A DNA stretch of 64,000 nt from G963667675 sp965249215 (GTDB taxonomy: Bacteria > Chloroflexota > Dehalococcoidia > Lucifugimonadales > UBA3495): positions 682,001-746,000 of the forward strand of contig CBDFLN010000001.1 in the NCBI GenBank assembly GCA_965249215.1, read 5' to 3'. The translations under genes were made by a program, and so were the position numbers. Positions 43,169 to 53,320 of the stretch are shown here, piece by piece. The stretch's first letter is position 1; each line of letters starts with the position of its first letter. Under the pieces are notes generated by a model that saw only the letters and a list, made by a program, of their open reading frames with translations, did not search any database and was not told where the DNA came from.

Positions 43169-46100
43169 TCCTGTGGTTCTCCATCAGGCGAGCCGCCATC
43201 GGCTTCGGCCAAGGGCTCGACGTCAGTGTCGGGACTATCGTCGTCACCGCCGTCTTCTTGGCCCGATCCATTGGAGCCCATCTCGGCCAGGACCGCCGGG
43301 GCATCACCGTCTGCCATTTCCACCGCCTGGGCTACCGGGGCGCCGTTTCCGGCAACAACGTCGGTAGGGAGGCCGCCGTTTCCTTCAGGGATACCCAAGG
43401 CAGCTTCCCCATCACCGCCGGGAAGGGCCTGTTCTGTGGCCGCGCCGACCGCTTCGGGGAAGGCAAAGTCCAAGTCTCCGGCGTCCCTATCCATTGGCAC
43501 TCCAAGCCAGCCGCCGCCAGCCGCCAAATCGGGCGCAGCATCCGGTTCTAGCAGTTGCGCCATTCCCGGTATTTCCAGGCGTGAAGGAATCAGCCGCCCG
43601 ATGATTACGTTTTCTTTCAGACCAAGCAACCAGTCGTGAGCGCCGCTAATGGCTGCCTGAGTCAGCACCCGAGTGGTCTCCTGGAAGGAGGCTGCGGAGA
43701 GGAAGCTGTCGGTGAGCAGGGAGGCCCGGGTCACCCCAAGGAACACGGGCTTAGCGGTGGCGGGCTCGCCGCCCTCCGCCAGGACCTTGGCGTTCCTTTC
43801 CTGGAATTCAAACCGGTCCACCATCTGCCCGGGGATAAAGTCGCAGTCCCCGGTAGATTCTACTTGGACCCTGCGCAGCATCTGTCGAAGGATGATCTCG
43901 ATGTGCTTATCGTGAATTGTCACGCCTTGGGACAGGTATACCTGCTGCACCTCGTCCACGAGGTACCGCTGCAGAGCGTCCTTACCTCGGATGTGGAGGA
44001 TGTCATGGGGATTCAGCGGCCCTCCGGTCAGGGCATCTCCCGCCTTCACCTCGTTCCCGTCGGACACCAAGATATGGGCGTGGGCAGGGATAATATATTC
44101 CCGTTCTTCTACGTCCTCCCAGATTATGGAGACGACGTCCGGCCCAAGTTCCACCCGCCCACCGATGTTGGCTACCACCTGTTGGCCAGGGTCGGATTCC
44201 TCTGCCTCGGACCCATTGCCTCCGGTGAGCGGCGTGAGACTTCCGGCCAAGATCATCCCAGGCTCCACGGTCTCTCCCTGTTCCACCAGTACCTGGGCGT
44301 TCTCCGGAAGAGGGTAGTCCTCGCTGAACTCCTCACGGCTTACCATGCGCAACCGCCGGCCTTCCTCGCCGGTATTGATTTCAACGGCGCCGTCGATGTC
44401 CGCCAGAATGGCGGCGCCCTTGGGGACACGGGCCTCAAACAACTCTTCTACCCGGGGCAGGCCGCTGGTAATGTCCAGCCCTGCAACGCCCCCGGTATGG
44501 AAGGTCCTCATGGTCAATTGGGTGCCAGGCTCCCCGATGCTCTGGGCGGCTATAATGCCCACGGCCTGGCCGTTTTGCACCAGGTTTCCGGTGGCGGGCA
44601 ACCTGCCGTAACACATACGGCAAACGCCTCTGCGGGCCTCGCAGTTAAGGGGAGACCGCGCCGGGACCTCCGTTACTCCGGCGTCCACCAATTGCTGGGC
44701 CAGGGTTTCGGTGATTTCTTCGTTGCGGTCCACCAAAACTTCGCCGGTTTCCGGGTGAGGGATAGGGGCAGCGGCCAGCCGACCCAGGATACGGTCGGCC
44801 AAGGAGGTGCGCTGGTGGTCGTCAGACCGGGCTGCTATCCAATAGGCGTCGAGGGTGTCGCAATCTTCGTAGAGTACGATCACTTCCTGGGCAATGTCGA
44901 TCAATCTTCTGGTGAGGTAGCCACTGTCGGCGGTCCGCAGGGCCGTATCGGCCAAGCCCTTGCGGGCGCCGTGGGTGGAAATGAAGTACTCCAGCGCCGT
45001 GAGTCCTTCCCGGAAGCTGGACTTGATGGGCAGGTCGATGATGCGGCCTTTGGGGTTGCTCATAAGGCCCCGCATGCCGGCCATCTGCTTTATCTGAGAG
45101 ATATTGCCCTTGGTGCCAGACATGGCCATGACGGCGATGCCGCCATAGTTGGTCAGCTCTTTTTCCACCTCCTCGGTGGTACGGTCGGAAGCCTTGGTCC
45201 AGGCTTGCACCGTTTTGTCATAGCGTTCGTCCTCGGAGATGAGGCCGGACAGGTACTGGTCCTCCAACCTGCCTACCTCCTGCGCGGCTTCGTTGAGTAT
45301 TTGGGGTTTTTTGGCAGACACCTGGATGTCATTGATTGCGATGGTAATCCCCGAAACCGTGGCGTAGTGAAAGCCCAAGTCCTTAATCTTGTCTAAGGCC
45401 TCGGCCGTTTCCTCGTTGCTGAGGCTGCGATACAACTCGGCGGTGAGGTCTTTGAGGCTGCCCCGGTCCATTACCCGGTTCCAGCTTTCCGGACCAACGG
45501 ATTCCGGCAGAATCTCCTTGAACATCAAACGTCCCAAGGTGGTTTCCGTCCCGGCTTCTTCCTCGTGACCGTCTATGTGGTCGACGAGTATCTTGGCTTG
45601 GAGGTCAACCAACTCGGAGGCGTGAGCTATGCGGACCTCGTCGAAATCGTAGAACCGGCACCCTTCACCCTGGGCGCCCTCCCGCATCTGGGTGAGGTAG
45701 TAGCACCCCATGACCATGTCCAGAGTCGGCGCGACCAGGGGATCGCCAGAGGCGGGGGAAAGCATGTTGTGGATGCTAAGCATCGCTTCGCTGGCTTCCA
45801 GGACGGCCATCTTGGAGAGAGGAACGTGGACCGCCATCTGGTCTCCGTCGAAGTCGGCGTTGAACGCCGAGCAGACCAAGGGGTGGATTTGGATAGCGTT
45901 GCCTTCGATTAGCACCGGCATGAAGGCCTGGATGCCCAAGCGGTGCAAGGTGGGCGCCCGGTTTAACAACACGGGCCTGTTCTTGATGACGTCTTCGAGA
46001 ATGTCCCAGACCTCCGGCCTGGCCCGTTCCACCATACGCTTGGCATTCTTGATGTTAGGGGCAATACCCAACACAGCCAGGCGGTGCATAACGAAGGGCT

Positions 46101-47472
46101 TGAACAGTTCCAAGGCCATTCTCTTGGGCAGGCCGCATTCGTTCATTTTCAACTCAGGGCCCACGACAATGACGGAACGGCCGCTGTAGTCAACCCGTTT
46201 GCCCAGCAGATTCTGCCGGAAGCGGCCCTGCTTGCCCCGCAACAGGTCGGACAGGGACTTTAGCTTGTGGTTGTGGCTGCCTTGGATGGGCCTGCCCCGG
46301 CGGCCGTTATCGATCAAGGCATCGACCGCCTCTTGCAGCATCCTCTTTTCGTTGCGGATGATAATCTCGGGCGCCCCCAGGTCCATAAGCCGCCTCAACC
46401 GGTTGTTTCGGTTGATCACTCGGCGGTAGAGGTCGTTCAGGTCGCTGGTGGCAAACCGACCGCCGTCGAGTTGGACCATGGGCCGCAGTTCCGGGGGGAG
46501 CACCGGCAACACCGACAGGATCATGTTCTCGACTCGGTTGCCGCTTTTGCGGTATGCCTCAACCACACGAAGGCGCTTGATGGCCTTCTTGCGGCGTTGC
46601 CCGGAGGTAGACTGCATTTCGTAAATCAGTTGCTCGCGCAGCGCCTCGAGGTCGACGGTCTTGAGAATGTCCAGAATGGCTTCGGCTCCCATGCCAGCAT
46701 GGAAGGCATTGCCATACCGGTCCTTAAGCTCGCGGAACCGGGACTCGGCGATCAACTGGTGAACCCTCAGGTCCTCCAACTCATCAACGGTCGCCTGCAG
46801 ATGTTCTTCCAGTTGCGCCTCTTCAGCCTCCAGTTGGGCGTTGACCGCTTCGATTTCGGCTTCGACAGCCTTAACTTCAGCTTCGGCTGCCTCACCGCTG
46901 CCGGTTTTGGCGACCTCGGCTTTCTGGTTAAGCTCCTCAATCCGCGCCCCGGCGGCCTCGCGGAGCTTGGCTATCGCTCGCTCGGTGGTGGCCTGCTCTT
47001 CCTCAATGGTTTCCTTGCGGACCTCGTCATCCACGGAAACGATGATATGCTGGGCGAAATAAAGCACCCGCTCAAGGTTTCTTGGAGAAAGATCCAGCAG
47101 CAGCCCCAAGCGGCTGGGAGTGGTCTTGCTGAACCAGATATGGGCCACAGGCGCGGCCAGCCGGATATGCCCCATGCGCTCGCGGCGAACCTTGGAGCGC
47201 GTCACTTCGACGCCGCAGCGGTCGCAGACAACGCCCCGGTACCGTATGCGCTTGTACTTCCCGCAGAAGCATTCCCAGTCCTTTGTGGGGCCGAACAAGC
47301 GCTCGCAAAAGAGCCCGTCCTTTTCCGGCCTAAGGGTGCGATAGTTGATTGTCTCGGGCTTGGTCACCTCGCCGTGGGACCAGTTTAGAATCTGCTCAGG
47401 CGAGGCGACGGAAATTCGAATAGCATTAAAGTTGGTGCTCTGGGTGTCGGTTCTGTCGGCCAGTCTGACCAT
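43165..47472 (-). CDS. rpoC: RNA polymerase subunit beta'
   Basis: 1435 residues. N-terminal zinc-binding cysteines in 'CFCGKYKRIRYRGVVCDRC' (about 69-86), then a long Glu/Ala-rich coiled coil at about 150-245 inserted before the clamp continues, 'SGRSVIVVGPEL', the catalytic aspartates in 'NADFDGDQMAVH', the bridge-helix/trigger region 'GTKGNISQIKQMAGMRGLM' and the second zinc cluster 'CRMCYGR'. The final 130 residues are acidic and Gly-rich and lie beyond the normal end. The ATG shares one base with the rpoB stop and GGAGG precedes it. Confidence 0.97.
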   Translation of the reverse strand: MVRLADRTDTQSTNFNAIRISVASPEQILNWSHGEVTKPETINYRTLRPEKDGLFCERLFGPTKDWECFCGKYKRIRYRGVVCDRCGVEVTRSKVRRERMGHIRLAAPVAHIWFSKTTPSRLGLLLDLSPRNLERVLYFAQHIIVSVDDEVRKETIEEEQATTERAIAKLREAAGARIEELNQKAEVAKTGSGEAAEAEVKAVEAEIEAVNAQLEAEEAQLEEHLQATVDELEDLRVHQLIAESRFRELKDRYGNAFHAGMGAEAILDILKTVDLEALREQLIYEMQSTSGQRRKKAIKRLRVVEAYRKSGNRVENMILSVLPVLPPELRPMVQLDGGRFATSDLNDLYRRVINRNNRLRRLMDLGAPEIIIRNEKRMLQEAVDALIDNGRRGRPIQGSHNHKLKSLSDLLRGKQGRFRQNLLGKRVDYSGRSVIVVGPELKMNECGLPKRMALELFKPFVMHRLAVLGIAPNIKNAKRMVERARPEVWDILEDVIKNRPVLLNRAPTLHRLGIQAFMPVLIEGNAIQIHPLVCSAFNADFDGDQMAVHVPLSKMAVLEASEAMLSIHNMLSPASGDPLVAPTLDMVMGCYYLTQMREGAQGEGCRFYDFDEVRIAHASELVDLQAKILVDHIDGHEEEAGTETTLGRLMFKEILPESVGPESWNRVMDRGSLKDLTAELYRSLSNEETAEALDKIKDLGFHYATVSGITIAINDIQVSAKKPQILNEAAQEVGRLEDQYLSGLISEDERYDKTVQAWTKASDRTTEEVEKELTNYGGIAVMAMSGTKGNISQIKQMAGMRGLMSNPKGRIIDLPIKSSFREGLTALEYFISTHGARKGLADTALRTADSGYLTRRLIDIAQEVIVLYEDCDTLDAYWIAARSDDHQRTSLADRILGRLAAAPIPHPETGEVLVDRNEEITETLAQQLVDAGVTEVPARSPLNCEARRGVCRMCYGRLPATGNLVQNGQAVGIIAAQSIGEPGTQLTMRTFHTGGVAGLDITSGLPRVEELFEARVPKGAAILADIDGAVEINTGEEGRRLRMVSREEFSEDYPLPENAQVLVEQGETVEPGMILAGSLTPLTGGNGSEAEESDPGQQVVANIGGRVELGPDVVSIIWEDVEEREYIIPAHAHILVSDGNEVKAGDALTGGPLNPHDILHIRGKDALQRYLVDEVQQVYLSQGVTIHDKHIEIILRQMLRRVQVESTGDCDFIPGQMVDRFEFQERNAKVLAEGGEPATAKPVFLGVTRASLLTDSFLSAASFQETTRVLTQAAISGAHDWLLGLKENVIIGRLIPSRLEIPGMAQLLEPDAAPDLAAGGGWLGVPMDRDAGDLDFAFPEAVGAATEQALPGGDGEAALGIPEGNGGLPTDVVAGNGAPVAQAVEMADGDAPAVLAEMGSNGSGQEDGGDDDSPDTDVEPLAEADGGSPDGEPQE

Positions 47473-50400
47473 TAAAGCGCCTCCAGCGGTTGGTACAGGT
47501 CGGTTTCATCGGGGATGCCCTGGGTCAAAGAGGGCCGTTCATCTTCGTTGAGCAGCTCTACCGATAACCCGAGGCTCTGAAGCTCCTTTAGGAGCACGTT
47601 AAAGGATTCGGGCACGCTGGGTTGGCCAATGGACTCGCCCTTGACTATAGACTCGTAGGTCTTGACCCGGCCCACCACGTCGTCTGACTTTACGGTCAGC
47701 ACTTCTTGCAGGTTGTAGGCTGCGCTGTAGCCTTCCAGGGCCCACACCTCCATTTCACCGAAGCGCTGGCCGCCGAATTGGGCTTTGCCGCCCAGAGGCT
47801 GCTGGGTGATCATGGAGTACGGCCCCGTGGAACGGGCGTGAATCTTGTCTTCCACCAAGTGGATGAGTTTCAGGATGTATATGCTGCCAACCGTCACCAA
47901 CTGGTCGAATGCTTCCCCGCTACGGCCGTCGAACAGCTTGAACCTTCCGAAGGTGGGCGGGGCTATCTTCCCTTCCCGGTGGATGTCCAGCACCAGTTCT
48001 CGGATGTCCTCGGGTGATAGACCATCGGGATCCTTTCCAGCCTCTTCTTTGAGCCAGATTCGCAGGCACGCTTCCCGGGCCGCTCCCCGGACGGAATCGT
48101 TAAACAGGTGGCCGGTGTCCAAACCCCGTTCGGTCATCCAGGTCTCCAGCTTGGCATGATCGACTTGGGGAGACCCGTCATCGGGTCCGGGGTTGAGGGC
48201 GCCCGCTTGCTGGGCGAACCACACCCTGGCGAGGGCGTCCTCTATGGAATCATCCCGGGCGCCGTCGAAAACGGGGGTGTTGGCCCGGAAGTCGAGATTA
48301 TGCGCCGCCCAGCCCAAGTGAGTCTCCAATACCTGGCCCAGGTTCATGCGGGACGGCACACCAATGGGATTGAGGATGACGTCCACGGGAGTCCCGTCGG
48401 CCAGGAACGGCATGTCTTCTTCAGACAGGATGCGGGCGACCACGCCCTTGTTGCCGTGACGGCCTGCCATCTTGTCGCCCACCGAAATTTTGCGAGTCTG
48501 GGCTATCCACACCCGCACGGCTTCATTGACCCCCGGGGGAAGGTCGTCCCGATTTTCCCGGTTCAAGACTTTGACGTCGATTATTTTGCCGCGCTCCCCG
48601 TGGGGCACTCGCAATGAGGTGTCCTTTACGTCCCGCGACTTCTCGCCGAAGATTGCCCTAAGGAGCTTCTCCTCGGCGGTAAGCTCCGTCTCCCCCTTGG
48701 GGGTGACTTTCCCCACAAGGATATCTCCAGGCCCGACCTCGGCTCCTACCCGGATGATTCCCAACTCGTCCAGGTTCCGCAGGCTTCCCTCTCCTACGTT
48801 GGGGATGTCCCTGGTAATCTCCTCCGGGCCCAGCTTGGTTTCCCGGGCTTCCATCTCGTGCTTTTCGATGTGGGTGGAGGTGAAGTAATCGTCCTTGACC
48901 AGCCGCTCGCTGACGATGATGGCGTCTTCGTAGTTATAGCCCTCCCATGACATGAAGGCGACCAGGACGTTCTGGCCTAGGGCCAATTCTCCATGGTCGG
49001 TAGAGGAACTGTCCGCCAAGATGTCGCCCTGCTGCACCACGTCGCCTTTGGACACGATGGGCCGCTGGTCGAAACAGGTGCCCTGATTGGTGCGGGCGAA
49101 TTTAATTACCGGGTGGACAACGTCTTTGCCCTCTTCGTCGGTGACCACGATCTCGCGGCCGGTCACCGAAGTAACGGAGCCAGCGACCTCGGACAGCACC
49201 ATTTGGCCGCTGTCCCGGGCCACCCTCTTTTCTATGCCGGTGCCAACCACCGGAGCTTGCGGCCGCAAGAGCGGCACCGCCTGACGCTGCATGTTGGAGC
49301 CCATCAGGGCCCGGTTGGCGTCGTCATGTTCCAAGAAGGGGATGAGGGCAGCGGAGACGCTCATGATTTGCATGGGGGAGACATCGATTAGGTCTACCGC
49401 GTCGGGGCTGGCCTCGGTATAGGTCTCGCCTACCCGGACTTCCACCCTGTCGTCGGCGAACTGGTTCAGGCGGTCCAACCGGGAGTTGGCCTGGGCCACC
49501 CGGTGGTTTTCTTCCTGGTCTGCGGAAAGGTATACCACGTCGTCGCCGTCAGCGACGAAGGCCCTGACCTCGACTACGGCGCCATTGGCCGTCGCCTGGA
49601 TGTCGGCAGCCCGCTTTCGGCTGATGGTTTTCCCCCTGCGGACCAGGACCTGGCCAGATTCGTCCTTCACATCGGCGGTCACTGTCCTCCCCGCCAGGTC
49701 CGAAGAGTTCGCCGGCAGCGACTTGTAGACGCGCCGGTAAGGGGACTCGATGAACCCGTAGGAGTTGATCCTGGCATAGGAGGCCAGAGAGCTGAGCAAG
49801 CCGATGTTGGGTCCTTCCGGCGTTTCTATGGGGCAAATGCGGCCGTAGTGCGAAAAGTGGACGTCCCGAACGTCGAACCCCGCCCGTTCTCTGGAAAGGC
49901 CTCCGGGCCCCAGGGCGGATAGGCGGCGCTTATGGGTTAACTCGGCCAAGGGGTTGGTCTGGTCCATGAACTGAGACAACTGGGAGCCTCCAAAGAACTC
50001 CCTGACAGCCGCCACTACGGGGCGGATATTCACCAGCCCCTGGGGAGCGGCTGTCTCCGGGTCGACCAAGGTCATTTTCTCTTTGACCATGCGCTCCATG
50101 CGCAGCAGGCCGACCCTCACCTGGTTCTGCACCAACTCGCCAACGGCCCTGATGCGGCGGTTGCCCAGGTGGTCGATGTCATCAGGGGCGCCATCTCCCT
50201 GGTTAATGCGAATCATGGTGCGGATAACCGCCACCATGTCTTCCAGGCTCAGGGTCATAAGGTCGGCGTTGTTGTCCTGGGCCAGGCGGCGGTTCAACTT
50301 ATAGCGGCCCACCCGGCCCAGGTCGTAGCGCCGCGGGCTGAAGAACAGGCTCCGTATCAAATTGCGGGAGTTCTCCAGGCTGGGAGGTTCGCCGGGCCTG

Positions 50401-51245
50401 AGGCGGCGATAGAACTCTATCTGGGCATCGGCGATACGCTTGGCCATAGTGGAATCGTACTCGTCGCCGGGCCGCAGCCACTCCCAGAGCGACCGGAGGT
50501 CGTCATTCCGGTACGACAGGTCCCGGGCATCGGGAGTTGGGTCGCGCTCCAGGGTGGACTTGATGTAGCGATGGTTGTCGTCGGTGTCCACATCCTTGAA
50601 CAGGGCCGCTATCTCCTCATCGGAGGCTACGCCCAGGGCCCTGAGGAAGGTGGTCGCGGAGACCTTGCGCTTTCGGTCGACTTTTACCGACAGGATGTCC
50701 TTGTTGCTGGTCTCGAACTCCAGCCAGGCGCCTCGCGAGGGAATCAACTTGGCAAAGCAGAGGTTGCGGTCGCTGACCAGGTTCTTCTCGTGAACGAAAT
50801 AGATGCCTGGGGAGCGGACCAGCTGGCTGACCACCACGCGTTCGGCGCCGTTTATGATAAACGTGCCGTTGGGGGTCATCATGGGGATATCACCCATGAA
50901 GATGTCCTGCTCTTTGATCTCCCCAGTGTCCTTCATGACCAACTGGGTCGTTACGTATAGGGGCATCGAGTAGGTGGTCTCCCTCTCCTTGCTCTCTTGG
51001 GGGGAATGCTTGGCAGCCCGGAAACTGTGGTCCTTAAAGTGAAGTGCGTACTTTTTGCCGGTGTAGTCCTCAATGGGTGAGATTTCATGAAAGACTTCCG
51101 TCAAGGCTTCGGTCTTGAACCATTCGTAGGAATTGAGCTGAGTCTGAATGAGATTGGGAACGTCGAGGACCGGTAGGATCCGGGAGTAGGACTTGATATC
51201 GGGCAAACCAATAGGAAGTCCCTTCTTGGCGGGAGACAAAACCAT
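47472..51245 (-). CDS. rpoB: RNA polymerase subunit beta
   Basis: 1257 residues. Family blocks include 'GSWLEFETS'-like external region, the rifampicin pocket 'SQLSQFMDQTNPLAELTHKR' with 'RLSALGPGGLSRERAG', 'ICPIETPEGPNIGLL', 'NVLVAFMSWEGYNYEDAI', 'GDKMAGRHGNKGVVARIL' and the C-terminal 'KAQFGGQRFGEMEVWALEGY'. The residues of the rifampicin pocket are the sensitive type as far as can be judged. AAGGAG lies eight bases before the ATG. The usual rplJ/rplL genes are not upstream; a tRNA-Lys gene faces away instead. Confidence 0.97.
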   Translation of the reverse strand: MVLSPAKKGLPIGLPDIKSYSRILPVLDVPNLIQTQLNSYEWFKTEALTEVFHEISPIEDYTGKKYALHFKDHSFRAAKHSPQESKERETTYSMPLYVTTQLVMKDTGEIKEQDIFMGDIPMMTPNGTFIINGAERVVVSQLVRSPGIYFVHEKNLVSDRNLCFAKLIPSRGAWLEFETSNKDILSVKVDRKRKVSATTFLRALGVASDEEIAALFKDVDTDDNHRYIKSTLERDPTPDARDLSYRNDDLRSLWEWLRPGDEYDSTMAKRIADAQIEFYRRLRPGEPPSLENSRNLIRSLFFSPRRYDLGRVGRYKLNRRLAQDNNADLMTLSLEDMVAVIRTMIRINQGDGAPDDIDHLGNRRIRAVGELVQNQVRVGLLRMERMVKEKMTLVDPETAAPQGLVNIRPVVAAVREFFGGSQLSQFMDQTNPLAELTHKRRLSALGPGGLSRERAGFDVRDVHFSHYGRICPIETPEGPNIGLLSSLASYARINSYGFIESPYRRVYKSLPANSSDLAGRTVTADVKDESGQVLVRRGKTISRKRAADIQATANGAVVEVRAFVADGDDVVYLSADQEENHRVAQANSRLDRLNQFADDRVEVRVGETYTEASPDAVDLIDVSPMQIMSVSAALIPFLEHDDANRALMGSNMQRQAVPLLRPQAPVVGTGIEKRVARDSGQMVLSEVAGSVTSVTGREIVVTDEEGKDVVHPVIKFARTNQGTCFDQRPIVSKGDVVQQGDILADSSSTDHGELALGQNVLVAFMSWEGYNYEDAIIVSERLVKDDYFTSTHIEKHEMEARETKLGPEEITRDIPNVGEGSLRNLDELGIIRVGAEVGPGDILVGKVTPKGETELTAEEKLLRAIFGEKSRDVKDTSLRVPHGERGKIIDVKVLNRENRDDLPPGVNEAVRVWIAQTRKISVGDKMAGRHGNKGVVARILSEEDMPFLADGTPVDVILNPIGVPSRMNLGQVLETHLGWAAHNLDFRANTPVFDGARDDSIEDALARVWFAQQAGALNPGPDDGSPQVDHAKLETWMTERGLDTGHLFNDSVRGAAREACLRIWLKEEAGKDPDGLSPEDIRELVLDIHREGKIAPPTFGRFKLFDGRSGEAFDQLVTVGSIYILKLIHLVEDKIHARSTGPYSMITQQPLGGKAQFGGQRFGEMEVWALEGYSAAYNLQEVLTVKSDDVVGRVKTYESIVKGESIGQPSVPESFNVLLKELQSLGLSVELLNEDERPSLTQGIPDETDLYQPLEAL

Positions 51246-51381
51246 GTTGATAGCTCCTTAGGGCAAGTTGGTAGGAGGGGTGGGGAACCCTGGATAACGG
51301 CAGAAAAAAGGCAATAGTAGTACGAGGTCGTTCAAGGGGGAGCTAGAAATCGTCACTTGCGGCATAGACTAGCAAACTGGC

Positions 51382-51409
51382 ATTATACGCCTATCGGCGC
51401 TTTTGTCAA
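51382..51409 (-). promoter_or_regulatory. Consensus promoter of rpoB-rpoC-pyrD(-secA)
   Basis: Minus strand TTGACA (51404-51409), 16-base spacer, TATAAT (51382-51387): perfect hexamers, the strongest promoter in the window. It predicts a leader of about 130 bases before rpoB. Confidence 0.9.
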
Positions 51410-51478
51410 GGGTAAATTGATCGAAATAACGGGGGGCTCAGACCAATGAGAGTAGGGTTCGTCTGGAGACGACAGCGT

Positions 51479-51506
51479 TTGTGCGCAGCCGGCCAGATGG
51501 TACAAT
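51479..51506 (+). promoter_or_regulatory. Promoter of tRNA-Lys
   Basis: TTGTGC (51479-51484), 16-base spacer, TACAAT (51501-51506), about 60 bases before the tRNA. Confidence 0.55.
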
Positions 51507-51565
51507 ATGGGTCTTGTGCAGCCTGGCGCCAAGCTGAACCGGCCTGCACGCCTGTTAATCCTCGA

Positions 51566-51642
51566 GGGCCGTTAGCTCAGTTAGGCAGAGCACCGGACTT
51601 TTAATCCGGGTGTCGTGGGTTCGATTCCCACACGGCCCACCA
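51566..51642 (+). tRNA. tRNA-Lys (anticodon UUU)
   Basis: Acceptor GGGCCGT (51566-51572) pairs with ACGGCCC (51632-51638); discriminator A and encoded CCA follow. Anticodon stem CCGGA/TCCGG around CTTTTAA gives UUU. T loop GGTTCGATTCC. An IS begins about 70 bases downstream. Confidence 0.96.
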
Positions 51643-51988
51643 ACGTGCACGGTAGACAGAACTGTCTTCGAACTTTGGCTGGGCAGCCTGTGAGTCTGCC
51701 GAAGCGATCGGTTAAGCCCGAATCCACCGAAGGACACCGATGGACGGCGTGAGGAAAGCGGAAGGGGGATGAGGGAGCTACAGGGGAAATAGCCTGGGTT
51801 CCATTTGGGGTAGGGAGGTCGGCGGACGGTCTTCATCGCCGCACAGGGGCCCCTATGGGCGTCTGCAGGAGCTGCGATGCGCGGGATGGCGAGAGAATAC
51901 GCAGCAGGGAACTCTCTCGGACCGGGCTGGCGCGAGTCTGCGGGGATCTTCGGTTGTCCGGTGGGTGGGTCGGTCGCCGACGGTGCCG

Positions 51989-53314
51989 TCAGGCCGGGAG
52001 TGGAATGGCTCGCAGCCGGGCCAAGGCGCGGCTGAACTTCTCAGCCCAAGGCCAGCGATCCGGAAGATGCAGGGTCAACCGGCGTGCCGAGCGGGTGAGC
52101 CGTCCGGCCAGGGAGAAGAACCGCCGCCGGAGGGTCTTGGTGGTGGCTATCCGCTCTCCCAGACCGATCCGCGCGGTCCAGCGGGCCAGGTTGTGGGCCA
52201 TCGTCTGGACGGCCAGCCAGGCGCCGTTGGCGGCGAAGCGGCCCGAGGGGAGATGGTTGAGCCCGACGCCGTACTTGAGGTCGCGTATGGCATTCTCGAT
52301 CTCGGCGTGGCGGCGATGGTCAGCCTCCAGTTCGAGCAACTCCCCGTCCCGGTCGGTGATGAAGCCGTGATAGCTGTATTTGGCGAAGAGGGCCAACTGG
52401 GAACCGGGCGTGGGCTTCACACGCCGGACGATGAGCCGCACCGGCGCGGCGTCAGGTTCACTCTGGAAGGGAGTGCAGGTGGTCTCGGCCACATCGGCGG
52501 CGCCGTCCATCCAGTAGGGAATGGGAGTCCAGGCATCCTCGGGTATCGTCTCGATGAGATTGCGCAGGCTCTTGTGCTGGCGGATGGTGATGGAGAAGCG
52601 GACATCCATCTTGCGGCAGACGGATACCACGCCATGAGTGTAGAACCCGCTGTCGGCCCGTAGCGTGAGTCGTCCGTTGGCCCCGGCGTAGCGTACCCGC
52701 CCCACCGTCTCCCGCAGAAAGTGGGCGGCGCCCCGGGCGGTGTTGGCGCGGCCCTCGCGCAGCCGGGACATCAGCACGTCGCCGGTGCCGGCGGCGACGG
52801 CCAACAGCGGGTGATAGCCCCGCTTGCCGGTATAGCCGTGGTGGCGTGCGCCCTCCTTGGCCAGTCCGTAGGTCTCGCAGATGGTGGAGTCCAGGTCAAT
52901 GGTCAGGGGCCCGTCGCCGGGTCCCGCCCCGGCCTGCCAAGCCCGGGCCAGCAACTCGCGGCTCACCCGGTCGAGTTGACGGACGTGGCCCCACCGGAAG
53001 CTGCGCAGGAAGGTGCCCAGGGTGGATGGCGCCTTGACCGTGCCGCCCAGGGTGCAGGCCGTCCCCCCGGTGCGCAACACATCGGCGTCGTCAATGCAGT
53101 CGCCCCCAGCCAGCGCAGACGCCACCAGCGTCATCATCTTGTCGCTCGTGTTCGCCCGCCCCGGGGCATCGCCCAGGTCGAGGCGCTGCCGGACGAGTTC
53201 GGGCAGGCCGAGGTGCCGCGCCAGGGTGGCCGGAAGGAGCAGCCCGGCATTGGCCACCAAGCGGCGGTCGTCGAAGGTGATTTGGATCCGGTCGGGGTGG
53301 TTGCGTGGCAGCAT
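51989..53314 (-). CDS. IS1380-family transposase, copy 1
   Basis: 441 residues, a DDE/DDD-type transposase. The first catalytic aspartate is in 'LTIDLDSTICETYG', the second in 'LRADSGFYTHG', and the acidic third region in 'RHAEIENAIRDLKYGVGLN', the order and spacing of IS1380 enzymes. The frame is intact and identical in protein to copy 2, implying recent activity. AAAGGAG is ten bases before the ATG and lies within one arm of an inverted repeat. Confidence 0.94.
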   Translation of the reverse strand: MLPRNHPDRIQITFDDRRLVANAGLLLPATLARHLGLPELVRQRLDLGDAPGRANTSDKMMTLVASALAGGDCIDDADVLRTGGTACTLGGTVKAPSTLGTFLRSFRWGHVRQLDRVSRELLARAWQAGAGPGDGPLTIDLDSTICETYGLAKEGARHHGYTGKRGYHPLLAVAAGTGDVLMSRLREGRANTARGAAHFLRETVGRVRYAGANGRLTLRADSGFYTHGVVSVCRKMDVRFSITIRQHKSLRNLIETIPEDAWTPIPYWMDGAADVAETTCTPFQSEPDAAPVRLIVRRVKPTPGSQLALFAKYSYHGFITDRDGELLELEADHRRHAEIENAIRDLKYGVGLNHLPSGRFAANGAWLAVQTMAHNLARWTARIGLGERIATTKTLRRRFFSLAGRLTRSARRLTLHLPDRWPWAEKFSRALARLRAIPLPA

Positions 53315-53320
53315 CTATTG

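Noticed and set aside
43636..45396. 586-codon open frame opposite rpoC
   Set aside because: Shadow of rpoC; composition and lack of motifs argue against a gene.
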